Positions 26,450 to 35,761 of a stretch of 64,000 nucleotides of DNA are shown here, one piece after another. This stretch comes from Clostridiales bacterium (GTDB lineage: Bacteria; Bacillota; Clostridia; Saccharofermentanales; Saccharofermentanaceae), in contig JAFWPB010000007.1 of the NCBI GenBank assembly GCA_017545245.1, positions 100,592 through 164,591 on the forward strand. Reading direction: 5' to 3'. The notes under the pieces were generated by a model, which saw only the letters and a list, made by a program, of their open reading frames with translations, searched no databases and was not told the origin of the DNA. The translations under genes and the position numbers were made by a program. Within the stretch, counting starts at the first letter, position 1. Every line of letters starts with the position of its first letter.

Positions 26450-28131
26450 CAGTTGCTTTCCCCCTGTGCAAGACGTACTTGCTCACCATTTGTGATTGGC
26501 TTTTCAGTACGGACGATACAATACTGGTAACTGATTCCGGTACCTTCTATTGCGCAGGATGTCGCATCTTCCGCTATGACTTTGACCGGTACTTTTCTTG
26601 CGATATAGCGCTCTCCGAGCGGACTGTTTTTTGTTACCAGCACGTAGATGAAATATCCTTCTGTATCCTGCTGGACGGCACCCTTCGGAACAACATTTTC
26701 ATACTGTCTGTTCGAAGTCGAGATCGTACAGGAAACCTCTGTCGTACCCGGCCACAGCCAGGAACCGGTAACATTGATCTTCACGATGGAAGACTCCATC
26801 GGGTTCGACGGATCCGGACGGATCGAATCGACGAATGCCGAATCACAATAATCTGTACGGATCTCCATACCGGAATACATGGATTCCGCTGTTTTTCTCT
26901 CCACCGGACACTCGATGTAGAAGCCTGCTTCCATATCTGCGATCACGAACATGACTTCATCCTTGGAAACCTGCTGGTCACGGGAAACATTGCACTGTAC
27001 AACAAATCCGGAGATCGGCGCTTTGATCTCTGTGATCGCGTAGAACTCTTCGAGTTCCTTGATTTCTTTTTCCAGGTCAGCCAGTTCTTTGTCCTGCGCT
27101 TCTTTTGAATCCTTAGCTTTATCGTTGGAGATCGATTCGTTGGTCCGTGCATCAGTCAATGCATTCTGGCTCTGTGTCAGGCTATGCTCCGCATCGCGTA
27201 CTGCCTTCTCTGCATCTTCCAGTTTCGGAAGCGAATCCAGATTGAGCAGTTCCGCCTGGATCTTTTCCTTTTCGCCTTCCAGTTTCTGGATCTCTGCATC
27301 CTTCGCCGTGATCTTGTTTGCATAGTCGATAGCTTCGTTATAGAACTTCTGGTAAGAATCCGTCATGTTGTTGACCGCATCCTGCGCATCCTTCACGGCC
27401 TTTGTACAGGAAGCAAGACGATTCGCATCGAACATCGGGTCGTCCGGATCACTGATGCATCCATTCAGCGCGATCTGCGCCTGGAGCAAAGCCTCGTTCA
27501 ATTCCGGAAGAGATCCATATGCCTCATCACGACGGCCTTCAGCATCCTGCTTTTTCGTTTCGAGTGCGCCCTTATCAACATTCATCTGACTGATACGCTT
27601 GTCGATATCAGCGATATTCGCTTTTCCCTGGTTAACGAGCGTTTCCTTGTTTCTTACCTGTTCCAGCTGCTTTCTGGCATCGCTCAGTGTCTTCTGGGCG
27701 ATTTCGACAGACGATTCCATATCGTAGTAGTCAGTCGGTCTGTTCGGAGTACGGTTCTCGTACTCAATGCTCTTCTTCTTTTCCTCGAGGAGTTTCTTCT
27801 TCTCTTCAAGATCTGTTTTTTCTTCCGGAGTCTTTAAGACTGCAAGTACTTCACCTTTTTCCACGTTTCCATAGAGGTTGGTCATGACTTTATCGATCGT
27901 AATATTGCCCGGAGCCTTGATTTCTTTTTGCTCGGAAGCCTGAACGATACCCGAAGTCTTATTGATGGAACTCAGTGTCGATCCGTAGATCTGCATGGTA
28001 CTGACCTGGGTAAGCGTCATATTCATGATCGTATTCGAAAAGAAAGTCAGGATACCCATCGCGACCAGGAAAATGATGATCGCCTTGATGATCCACTTTC
28101 TGCTTTTCTTTTTTGTTCTTACTTCAGCCAT
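26449..28131 (-). CDS. HlyD/MFP-family membrane adaptor protein
   Basis: The 560-residue protein has an N-terminal membrane anchor (~13-35), a split lipoyl/barrel-sandwich domain (KEIKAPGNITIDKVMT and ITEIKAPISGFVVQ, ~390), a long coiled coil between them (~105-375, rich in Glu, Lys, Gln) and a beta-barrel C-terminal part. This is the layout of adaptors that link exporters to outer layers. AGGAGG precedes the ATG. It follows the sugar permease genes by 36 bp and couples to the MacB-like gene. In a Gram-positive cell it probably assists an ABC exporter or holds an extracytoplasmic complex; the partner ATPase is not in this operon. Confidence 0.8.
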   Translation of the reverse strand: MAEVRTKKKSRKWIIKAIIIFLVAMGILTFFSNTIMNMTLTQVSTMQIYGSTLSSINKTSGIVQASEQKEIKAPGNITIDKVMTNLYGNVEKGEVLAVLKTPEEKTDLEEKKKLLEEKKKSIEYENRTPNRPTDYYDMESSVEIAQKTLSDARKQLEQVRNKETLVNQGKANIADIDKRISQMNVDKGALETKKQDAEGRRDEAYGSLPELNEALLQAQIALNGCISDPDDPMFDANRLASCTKAVKDAQDAVNNMTDSYQKFYNEAIDYANKITAKDAEIQKLEGEKEKIQAELLNLDSLPKLEDAEKAVRDAEHSLTQSQNALTDARTNESISNDKAKDSKEAQDKELADLEKEIKELEEFYAITEIKAPISGFVVQCNVSRDQQVSKDEVMFVIADMEAGFYIECPVERKTAESMYSGMEIRTDYCDSAFVDSIRPDPSNPMESSIVKINVTGSWLWPGTTEVSCTISTSNRQYENVVPKGAVQQDTEGYFIYVLVTKNSPLGERYIARKVPVKVIAEDATSCAIEGTGISYQYCIVRTEKPITNGEQVRLAQGESN

Positions 28132-28167
28132 CTTAAAACCTCCTAAAACAACTCAACAGACAATATC

Positions 28168-29238
28168 TTATTTGATTCCCGAACGGGAAATTCCTTCCAC
28201 CAGATACTGCTCTCCATAGAGGAAGATCAGCAGCGGCGGAACCATGAATATAAATGACGCGGCAAAAGCGACACCGACTTCAGAAGCATTGATCTGTGAC
28301 AGGAATACCGAGAGCGGCTGCTTTCCTGCGTCTTCCAGAAGGATCAGCGGCTGTTCGACCATGTTCCAGTAGTCTATGAACAGCAGGATCGCCATGGCGT
28401 AGATCGCACTCTTACACATCGGCAGACAGATCTTCGTAAAGATATTCCATTCATTCGCACCATCAAGTTTGGCAGCCTCGATGTACGAAGACGGGATCTG
28501 TCGCATATATTTACTAAGCAGGAAAATACTGAATGTCGAGAAAATACCCGGCAGGATGATCGCCCACCATGTGTTATAGATCCCGATCTTATTTGCGATC
28601 AGGTAGTTCGGCACCAGCGTGACCTGGAAAGGCATAAGCATCAAAATAACGTAGGAGAAGAAAAGGATCTCTCTTCTCTTTTTTCTATAACGTGCAAAAC
28701 TGTAGGACGCCAGACATCCGACCGTGATCTGCCCGAAAACGATCGGGACGACCAGGGCCACCGAGTTCCAGAACTTCAGAAGATACGTCGGGCTCAGGAA
28801 CAAAAGCGTCTTGTACTGGCTGAAAGAAACCGAATCCGGGATCAGCTTCAGTTTCGGCGTAGAAGAAAGATAAGTCTTTGTTTCCGCCGCAGCAGAAGAG
28901 AGACTGTTATAGACCGCGCTGTAATTGGTCTTGATCTCATCAGTCGACATAAAAGAATCGAGTATCGTCAGCACGATCGGCATCAGCGCGAAGACGGCCA
29001 CGGCCGAAGCCAGGATCAGTCCCAGCACCATCCAGATACGGCCCGTGATTTTTCTGACTTTTGCCTGTCTCTTCGCGGCTTTTCTTCCACGTTCATTACG
29101 GGCTTCGATCTCTTCATCAGACAGGCGTACGATCTCGACTTCTTTGACGTCACGGATCGAACCATGGTCGCGCTCTCCTTCTTCGTGAAAAGCACTGGTG
29201 TTTTTTATCTGCAGTGGAGTAATCTCATTCTTCTTCAT
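28168..29238 (-). CDS. Carbohydrate ABC transporter permease (MalG type)
   Basis: The 356-residue inner subunit of a sugar importer has six transmembrane segments and the EAA loop EAAKLDGANEWNIFTKICLPM (split around residue ~275), which contacts the ATPase. Compared with typical MalG (~280 residues) it has a longer charged N-terminal tail (~60 residues) and an extended outside loop after the first segment. It starts 3 bp after the stop codon of the partner permease. The final residues SRSGIK are characteristic of this family. The ATPase is probably a shared MsmK-like protein encoded elsewhere. Confidence 0.9.
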   Translation of the reverse strand: MKKNEITPLQIKNTSAFHEEGERDHGSIRDVKEVEIVRLSDEEIEARNERGRKAAKRQAKVRKITGRIWMVLGLILASAVAVFALMPIVLTILDSFMSTDEIKTNYSAVYNSLSSAAAETKTYLSSTPKLKLIPDSVSFSQYKTLLFLSPTYLLKFWNSVALVVPIVFGQITVGCLASYSFARYRKKRREILFFSYVILMLMPFQVTLVPNYLIANKIGIYNTWWAIILPGIFSTFSIFLLSKYMRQIPSSYIEAAKLDGANEWNIFTKICLPMCKSAIYAMAILLFIDYWNMVEQPLILLEDAGKQPLSVFLSQINASEVGVAFAASFIFMVPPLLIFLYGEQYLVEGISRSGIK

Positions 29239-29241
29239 GGC

Positions 29242-30165
29242 TTACTCCTCCGTATCTTTTCCAAGACGGTTTTCTGCGATAAACAGGGCACCGACGATAA
29301 TGATCATGGCGATACACATTATGATCGCCGCAGCGGTAAGCTTCGCATTATCCAGATGGGAGAACATGTTGTTCATGAAATGCTGAAGCATATAGAGCTC
29401 ATCCACCGGATAGTCACCGGTAAGAAGATAGACTTCACGGAAAATCTTAAAAGAGTTGATCAAAGACATGATCCCGACAAAGAAGATCGTCGGCCAAAGA
29501 TACGGAAGCTTGATACTGAAGAATCTTCTCACGGAACTGGCTCCATCCATTTTCGCGGATTCAAGCTGTTCCGAAGGTACGGCCGAGATCGCGGAAATGA
29601 AAAGTACCATATTATATCCAAGATTCTTCCACAGGAACAGGATCAGGATGACCAGTCGTGACCAGCCGGACTTCATCCAGTCGATCTTATCGATCCCGAA
29701 CCATCCCATGTAGGTATTCAGTGCACCGTTGTAGCTGAACATGACCTGCCAGATCAAAACGATGGACGCAACCGGTACCATCATCGGGTTGAGCATGATG
29801 CTTCGGAACATACTCTTTCCCGGAAGCTTTGAGCTCAAGAGCAGTGCCAGGAGCAAAGAAAGAAGCACTGCCAGAGGAACGGCTAATCCGGCAAAGATCA
29901 GCGTATTCTTGGCTGCGCTCTGAAATGCCTGGTTATTCCAAACATTGACGTAGTTATCTACGCCGACAAATTCTGAATTGGTTGCACTTCTCTGGAAAGA
30001 CTGGACCAGTACGATCAGCATTGGTCCGAAGAAAAATAATAAGACTCCGAGGAAACTCGGGGTCAGGTAACCTGTAAAAATAAACCACTCCCGGATGCTT
30101 CTCTTTCGTCTTCCTCTGATCCTTCTTTTTCGGACTTCATCTGGATTATACTCATGTGCAGCCAT
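29242..30165 (-). CDS. Carbohydrate ABC transporter permease (MalF/UgpA type)
   Basis: This 307-residue membrane subunit with six transmembrane segments pairs with the permease at 28168. Typical features are GYLTPSFLGVLLFFFGPMLIVLVQSF, the segment FVGVDNYVNVW and the EAA-like loop LESAKMDGASSVRRFFSIKLP (split around ~205). It lies 331 bp downstream of the substrate-binding protein gene on the same strand; that gap contains a strong stem-loop. The three genes together form a family 1 sugar importer lacking its ATPase. Confidence 0.92.
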   Translation of the reverse strand: MAAHEYNPDEVRKRRIRGRRKRSIREWFIFTGYLTPSFLGVLLFFFGPMLIVLVQSFQRSATNSEFVGVDNYVNVWNNQAFQSAAKNTLIFAGLAVPLAVLLSLLLALLLSSKLPGKSMFRSIMLNPMMVPVASIVLIWQVMFSYNGALNTYMGWFGIDKIDWMKSGWSRLVILILFLWKNLGYNMVLFISAISAVPSEQLESAKMDGASSVRRFFSIKLPYLWPTIFFVGIMSLINSFKIFREVYLLTGDYPVDELYMLQHFMNNMFSHLDNAKLTAAAIIMCIAMIIIVGALFIAENRLGKDTEE

Positions 30166-30271
30166 CGGCGGTTTCCTTTATATTCCTAATGACAAAAGAA
30201 TCGTAACTATATAACGAGTTCATTTTATCACAATGTATTTTATTTGTATCTCTAATTAATGAGGAGGGGGT

Positions 30272-30299
30272 GGGAGCGAGGGGGGTGATCCTCGCTCCC
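30272..30299 (-). promoter_or_regulatory. GC-rich stem-loop in the 331-bp gap between binding protein and permeases
   Basis: GGGAGCGAGG and CCTCGCTCCC form a perfect 10-bp stem with an 8-base loop. No T-run follows on the minus strand, so it is more likely an mRNA-stabilising or partial-attenuation hairpin than a terminator; such hairpins allow binding protein to exceed permease. The same gap also holds a perfect 8-bp inverted repeat AAAGTGAC/GTCACTTT at 30428-30449. I see no gene in 30166-30496. Confidence 0.55.
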
Positions 30300-30496
30300 G
30301 GGGTATGAAAGTAAATAGAAGATAGTAAAGGTTCTCATTCTATTTGTCTCAGGGAGGATGGGTTTGGAGGATGCTCTCCCTTCGACAATTTTATTCTCGC
30401 ATCCGGGAATGACTATCAAGTGACCTTAAAGTGACAAAATAGTCACTTTCGGGAATACCCCGTCAGGCAGGCTTTCCGTCTTCCCGGTATGCCGAC

Positions 30497-32932
30497 TTAT
30501 CCTCTTTCATTTATGATCGTCTGCGTGCGGTTCTGGATGCTCTTGCAAACATCATCTGCCGTTCTCTGACCGGAGAAATAGCCGGCAACGTCTTCCTTGA
30601 TGATCTGAGAGATGGCCGTGTCAAATCCATAATCCTGTGTGACACGTTCGATGAGCTTGACAAAAGCAGCCTGCGCTTCCTTCGAGAAATCGTAATGTAC
30701 AAGATCCCCGTTATCAGCATCTGACGGTCCATCCGAGAAGCCAGTCATCATCTCGTTATACCATTGGATGTCGGTCTCCGTCTTTCTCTCCAGTGCTTTT
30801 CGATTCACAGGAATACTCATATTCCATGTCGTGAAGGAATACTGTTCCTCTTCGGAAAAGAGGAAACGTATGAATTCCCATGCACTATCTTTGTCTGAAC
30901 ACGTGGAAGACACCGCCAGTGTAAGATTCGCCGTCGCGCTCAATCCGCTTTGCTGGTAAGAAGGAGAGCCGATAAACGTCACTTTTCCTTTGCGCATGCT
31001 TGCATACGATGCATAGGTGGTAAAGCTTTCAATGTTGACCTGTCTCATGGCAAGCAGATCATTTTCTATCATATCTTCATAGTCATAGTCCGCATATTTA
31101 TCATCTGTATAAGGCATGATCACGCTGGAACCGGAAGCGTCATTCACGCCGTATGAATTGGCGATCTCCAACATTTTTTTGAATTCCGGCGTATCAAAAT
31201 AAACTTTCTTCGTATTGTAATCGACCAGTTGGCTGAAGTTCGCATCCATAAGGTTTTCAAGGAGATCTGCTTTTTCGATCTCATCAAGCGGACTCATCTT
31301 GTCAGGAAGAGAATTACAAACATTCATGAACTCATCGAAAGTCCAGGACGTGCGGTCTCCGACTACATCTTTATTGGCCAGGTAGCAGGTAATAGAGAAG
31401 TTGACCGGAATATGGTAGAGCTTGCCGTTCTTTTCAAAAGCACGAAGTACGTTATCGAAGTATTCATTACGATTGAGTCCATTGGGTCCGTCAACCAGTG
31501 TATTGAGATCCATGAGAATGGAATCATTATTGAACTGGCTCATGGAGGAGAAATTCAGAAGGATATCCGGGCCTTCTCCGGCCATCATGTCCAGGTAAAG
31601 CTTGTTCGTTGCATCTGCGATCTTTTTTAATGTCGCATCTTCGTTTTCTGCCTGATATGCATCGCCATAGAGATTACAGATGATGATCCTGGCTGTGTGC
31701 GACTCATCCTTGTTATACTTCACTATATAATCGACTAGTTTGCTGTCAATATAGCCGTCCGCACCAATCTGCAGGACTTTCTTTCCGGCATGCGGATTCT
31801 TGTCTGCACGTTTCAGTTTCACCAGAAAAACATGCGAAATAGTACCGGATTTTGTCTTGCCCTCTTCCATCTGCTCTTCGAATGTATACATCTCATTCTC
31901 CGAAACGATAGTAATGTTGCTGCCTTGCATGTTTGACCGGTTCATATCGGTATAATTCCAGTTCAAGATCTCCTTTTTGTCTCCGCTGATCAGGTTGATC
32001 TTTTCCACACCATCAGACGTAGTGCGGTAATACCCGTCTTTACCTTTGGAAATGCTATAAAGCTCGTATCCGACTTCAATTTCGTTCTTGGTCAGGGTGA
32101 AACTGTTCATGTCGATCTCAACCAGTTTTTGCTTCGGTTCAAATGCATCCTGGTTCCATGTTTCAACGTGAGCATAATACTTTCCGTCCTGCTCCACGAT
32201 CGTTCCGGAGAAAGAGTCCATATTGATTTCTTTCAGTTTTTTACCATCTTTATCAATAAGCAGGATCGTCCCGTATCCACTCATTACCATCTTTCCATCC
32301 GGCAAATACAGGATCGGATTTCTCTCTAGACCCGTGATGTCCGAATCCAGTTCCACCTTGTCAGTCAGTTCACCTGTCTCCGAGACCGTACAAAGTGAAT
32401 ACTTCTCTAAGCATGTTGCCTTTTCATACGAGATCAGAAGCGCTTTGGTCTCACCGTTGGGACCTTCGAAGCACTCGGAAAGCTGTTCATTCGCACCCGT
32501 ACTTATCTGCGTCAACATTTCTCCATCCAGAGAAAAAAACGCTAAGCCGTTTTTGTAATACTCCTCGTAGATCTTCATGATCTCCTCGTAGTTATCGTCT
32601 GATTTGCTCATGTTGTAGATCTTGTCTTCCAGTTCTTCCGGCATTTTGTAATAGCAGAAATACTGGGCAATGACCTTATCTCCCACGATGCGGGGATTAT
32701 AAATATTGCTATCCTCGAGCTGTTTTTTATCATCGATCTTGAGTTTCAATTCCACTTTTGAATCGTTAAAAAACGGGTCACTTTCTGAAATGACCGATCC
32801 TTTCTTAATGAAAGTGGTTCCGCCCTCTCCACCGCTTTTTCTTGAATCTTTACCAGTCTTACACGCCGAAAGTGAAAGCAGCATAGAAGACGCAAGTGTA
32901 AAAGCAAGGACGCATTTAAGTGCTTTTTTCAT
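30497..32932 (-). CDS. Large solute-binding lipoprotein with N-terminal propeller-like domain
   Basis: The 811-residue lipoprotein (lipobox LSAC, Cys ~24) has two parts. Residues ~50-390 form repeated beta-rich stretches (GLAFFSLDGEMLTQISTG, PDGKMVMSGYGTILLIDKDGKKLKEI, DGYYRTTSDGVEKI) that look like a beta-propeller. Residues ~395-810 are a family 1 solute-binding fold, with GPDILLNFSSM, NGKLYHIPVNFSI, WEFIRFLFSEEEQY and SIPVNRKALERK. Ordinary binding proteins are ~420-550 residues, so the propeller is an extra module, perhaps for sugar recognition or sensing. It precedes the two permeases. A related protein is encoded at 43822-46059. Confidence 0.8.
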   Translation of the reverse strand: MKKALKCVLAFTLASSMLLSLSACKTGKDSRKSGGEGGTTFIKKGSVISESDPFFNDSKVELKLKIDDKKQLEDSNIYNPRIVGDKVIAQYFCYYKMPEELEDKIYNMSKSDDNYEEIMKIYEEYYKNGLAFFSLDGEMLTQISTGANEQLSECFEGPNGETKALLISYEKATCLEKYSLCTVSETGELTDKVELDSDITGLERNPILYLPDGKMVMSGYGTILLIDKDGKKLKEINMDSFSGTIVEQDGKYYAHVETWNQDAFEPKQKLVEIDMNSFTLTKNEIEVGYELYSISKGKDGYYRTTSDGVEKINLISGDKKEILNWNYTDMNRSNMQGSNITIVSENEMYTFEEQMEEGKTKSGTISHVFLVKLKRADKNPHAGKKVLQIGADGYIDSKLVDYIVKYNKDESHTARIIICNLYGDAYQAENEDATLKKIADATNKLYLDMMAGEGPDILLNFSSMSQFNNDSILMDLNTLVDGPNGLNRNEYFDNVLRAFEKNGKLYHIPVNFSITCYLANKDVVGDRTSWTFDEFMNVCNSLPDKMSPLDEIEKADLLENLMDANFSQLVDYNTKKVYFDTPEFKKMLEIANSYGVNDASGSSVIMPYTDDKYADYDYEDMIENDLLAMRQVNIESFTTYASYASMRKGKVTFIGSPSYQQSGLSATANLTLAVSSTCSDKDSAWEFIRFLFSEEEQYSFTTWNMSIPVNRKALERKTETDIQWYNEMMTGFSDGPSDADNGDLVHYDFSKEAQAAFVKLIERVTQDYGFDTAISQIIKEDVAGYFSGQRTADDVCKSIQNRTQTIINERG

Positions 32933-33024
32933 AATAAAATCCTCTTTCCCCTTAGGTTTGCAAGATAATTATATTCATGCGGGGAAAAAAGAGGATAACT
33001 GATTCGTCACAATCAAAAAGCATT

Positions 33025-34623
33025 TCAATCGCGGCTTTCGACCAGTCCTTTTGCACTATTAAAGAAGATCAGCGATGCGATCAGATTGATGCCGGACAAT
33101 ACCAGGAAAGTGATCGGGAAATAGGTGGGCGACATGTTATTCAGGGTCGTTCCCACATCGACACCGACAGAGAATTCGAAGATGAAGACCGCCGTGATCA
33201 GAAGGAGCGTCAGGACCATGCGGCTGTTTTTTGAAGATTGTAAAGACAGTGCACGTGCTGACGTCAGATATGTCGATGAGAAGAACATTGCCGCCGTTGT
33301 ATAAAATACAGCGGAGCAAGGAACATAGAGCGGATGCAGGTGGGCAAAGGCAGCGATCACCGAGAAACAGATCACACCCTCGATTCCAGCTTTCAGCATG
33401 GACGCCAGAGAGGTGTAGACGAGTTTTTTGACAGGACGACCCGGCATCAGATAGATGAACGGTTTTCTCAACTCTTCCACCAGACGTCCGGTCGTGATCG
33501 TAAAAAACAGAATATAGCTCATGATAAGGACGCTGAGGATACTCATGACCTGCGGGTACATGCCGCGCTTCATCAGCGTATGGAGTGTGGCTCCAAGAAG
33601 ACATGCCATCGCCAAAACCAGAAGTGAAGTCTGGTCAAACAATGGAAACAGGCTTCTTCTCTGCTCCGTCAGCTGCTTCTGGAAAAGCACTGCCGTTCCG
33701 CACTTTTTGCCGAACAGTCCGGACTTGCCGACACGGGACGAACTGTTCTCGGAACGAAGGAGCAATCCGGTCTGTTCTTCTTCCGTGGTATGCGCATAAA
33801 GGTTACCGGTAGATGTCAGTACATCTTCGTAGAAATCCGTACCTGCCCTTGAAATGAGAAATATGCTCAGAAGTGGCGTCATAAGTGTTAGCGCCGCATA
33901 GGTCAGCGCACGGGGAAGCTCGCCATCCATCGCATACTTCAGGAACCCAGCCGTCCATCCGCCGATCGGGATCTTGTATAAGAGCGGGTTACGGAAAAAG
34001 GCGAATACCGCCTCGGTCGGATCACTGCTTCTTCTGATGCTGAAAGCAAGATAGACGATGACCGCACCTGCCAGAAGATAAGTGACAACAAGGAGGATCC
34101 TTCGGACGACCGGGTGTCTTGCCGTCAGGGAATAGAGTGCAATCGACACGATCGAACAGGAAAGCGATACCATCAGCCATGCGATCATGAGAAAAGAAAG
34201 TTCTTTGATCCACAAGCCGAAATAGATACGGAGATTGATAAGCTGCATCACCAGAAGAAGCGTGGCGACAAGGCTCATTGAAAACTGGCGGAACAAACCG
34301 TACATCAGGATACGGTTCGGAGTGATCGGAGACACGAACATCATGCCGATGTCCGAAGGTTTATAAAAAGAACTTCCTCTCTTGACTCCGATAGTCAGCG
34401 CGAGGAAAGAGACCACCAGAAAGATCAGTGTCGCGCCACTCTGGAAACGCGGTACGGCATCGGATATGATATGGGTCTCCCCGATATTTCCTAAGACCTG
34501 GAGAAAATACACAACGAAATAGAAAACCACCGCAATGGCCGCAATCCAGAACTGCACTTTCTTCATTCTCTGCTTCATGCGGTTCTTAAACTGGGTATAG
34601 AGAACGTAGATACAAGCACTCAT
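33025..34623 (-). CDS. Putative ABC exporter membrane protein
   Basis: The 532-residue protein has about 10-12 hydrophobic segments and the charged motif LTIGVKRGSSFYKPSDIGMMF with FVSPITPNRILMYGL, typical of the putative ABC exporter family of Bacillota. Its ATG overlaps the stop of the ATPase gene (ATGA at 34620-34623), so the two form an exporter. The substrate is unknown. It lies 92 bp downstream on the far side from the sugar importer operon, and there is no clear terminator between 32933 and 33025. Confidence 0.85.
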   Translation of the reverse strand: MSACIYVLYTQFKNRMKQRMKKVQFWIAAIAVVFYFVVYFLQVLGNIGETHIISDAVPRFQSGATLIFLVVSFLALTIGVKRGSSFYKPSDIGMMFVSPITPNRILMYGLFRQFSMSLVATLLLVMQLINLRIYFGLWIKELSFLMIAWLMVSLSCSIVSIALYSLTARHPVVRRILLVVTYLLAGAVIVYLAFSIRRSSDPTEAVFAFFRNPLLYKIPIGGWTAGFLKYAMDGELPRALTYAALTLMTPLLSIFLISRAGTDFYEDVLTSTGNLYAHTTEEEQTGLLLRSENSSSRVGKSGLFGKKCGTAVLFQKQLTEQRRSLFPLFDQTSLLVLAMACLLGATLHTLMKRGMYPQVMSILSVLIMSYILFFTITTGRLVEELRKPFIYLMPGRPVKKLVYTSLASMLKAGIEGVICFSVIAAFAHLHPLYVPCSAVFYTTAAMFFSSTYLTSARALSLQSSKNSRMVLTLLLITAVFIFEFSVGVDVGTTLNNMSPTYFPITFLVLSGINLIASLIFFNSAKGLVESRD

Positions 34624-35612
34624 GAATGTTTCTTCTTTCCCTTTTTCTTTGGCGGCGGCGCCACACGGTGCTTCTCCTGCACATGTTCATCGGCCGGTGC
34701 AAGATCCGGATCATCAACGATCTCCTTCTTGGTTTCCGGTACAGATGGCGCAGGCTCTTTCTTTTTCTTATCCTTCTTCGGCGGCGGAGCCGGCGTCACA
34801 TGCGAAGACTTCTTCTCTTTTTCTTCCGACGCAGCCTTCTCGGCTTTCGCCTGTTTTTTATTCTTTCCACTCTTCTCCTCTTCCGTTCTTGGCGCAAGAA
34901 GTTCCGGTTTTTCCGTCTCTTCGAAGAATATCTTCTCCAGTGCATCGACACCAAGACCGCTCACTTCTTCCTTCGTATGACAGGACAGGACACGGCCGCG
35001 CGAAAGGATATAGGCTTTATCCCAGATACCTTCTACTGACGCGATCATATGGGTAGAAATGACGATTGCCACGCCTCTCTTCTTTGCAAGGATCAAAATG
35101 AGATTCTTCAGTTCTTTTATCGCATGAGGATCCAGACCGATCATCGGCTCGTCAAGGAGCAGAAGTTTCGGATGCGGAAGCAAGGCACATATGATCGACA
35201 CCTTCTGCTGCATACCTTTCGAAAGGTCCTTGCAAAGATGCTTCCGACGCTCTGTCAGACGGAACCGCCCGACGAGATCATCGACGTCAGCCATGGCCTG
35301 CTCGCGGTCAAGTTTATAGGCACGGATAATGAATTCAAACTGCTCCTCCATTGTGAGCATCTCGTAAAGGCAAGGATACTCCGGCACATAACCGAAAATG
35401 CGCTTTGCTTCACCGGACTTGCTCGGATGCCCTCCGATCGTGACTTCGCCCTCGTGACGGAGCAGCCCGAGAATGCACTTGATCGCGGTCGATTTACCCG
35501 CACCGTTCGGGCCGAGCAGGATACTGATCTCGCCCTCTTTACACTCCAGGGAGATGTCCCTGTTTACGATCTGTTTTCCGAATTTCTTGGTAAGACCCTT
35601 TACGTGAAGCAT
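34620..35612 (-). CDS. ABC transporter ATP-binding protein with charged C-terminal tail
   Basis: The ATPase subunit for the exporter at 33025 shows Walker A LGPNGAGKST, signature LSKGMQQKV, Walker B LLLLDEPMIGLDP and the switch His in ISTHMIA. The ABC domain covers ~1-220. The remaining ~100 residues are unusual: a Lys/Glu/Pro-rich tail (EEEKSGKNKKQAKAEKAAS, PAPPPKKDKKKKEPAPS, ending PPPKKKGKKKHS) likely to be disordered and membrane- or ribosome-interacting. The ATG giving MLHVKGL is chosen; the upstream in-frame start is a TTG. The gene is divergent from nfnA. Confidence 0.9.
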   Translation of the reverse strand: MLHVKGLTKKFGKQIVNRDISLECKEGEISILLGPNGAGKSTAIKCILGLLRHEGEVTIGGHPSKSGEAKRIFGYVPEYPCLYEMLTMEEQFEFIIRAYKLDREQAMADVDDLVGRFRLTERRKHLCKDLSKGMQQKVSIICALLPHPKLLLLDEPMIGLDPHAIKELKNLILILAKKRGVAIVISTHMIASVEGIWDKAYILSRGRVLSCHTKEEVSGLGVDALEKIFFEETEKPELLAPRTEEEKSGKNKKQAKAEKAASEEKEKKSSHVTPAPPPKKDKKKKEPAPSVPETKKEIVDDPDLAPADEHVQEKHRVAPPPKKKGKKKHS

Positions 35613-35663
35613 ACCATCCAACCTTCACTTCCATATATATAGCAGATTTAGTCTAACATTTTT

Positions 35664-35696
35664 AACTGATTTACGCTATTCTTCTCAGAATCAGTT
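35664..35696. promoter_or_regulatory. Inverted repeat in the divergent ABC/nfnA spacer
   Basis: AACTGATT and AATCAGTT form perfect 8-bp arms separated by 17 bp. The site overlaps the start of the predicted nfnA -35 box, so it could be an operator for nfnAB or for the divergent ATPase gene. No known box is recognised. Confidence 0.4.
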
Positions 35697-35723
35697 GATT
35701 TTCATTTTCGAGTAGTATTTAAT
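35695..35723 (+). promoter_or_regulatory. Predicted promoter of nfnAB
   Basis: TTGATT and TTTAAT are separated by 17 bp. The -10 box ends 39 bp before the nfnA ATG at 35762. Confidence 0.5.
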
Positions 35724-35761
35724 GAATGATATGATTTTCATTTGGAAAGGATGTGGAAGTT

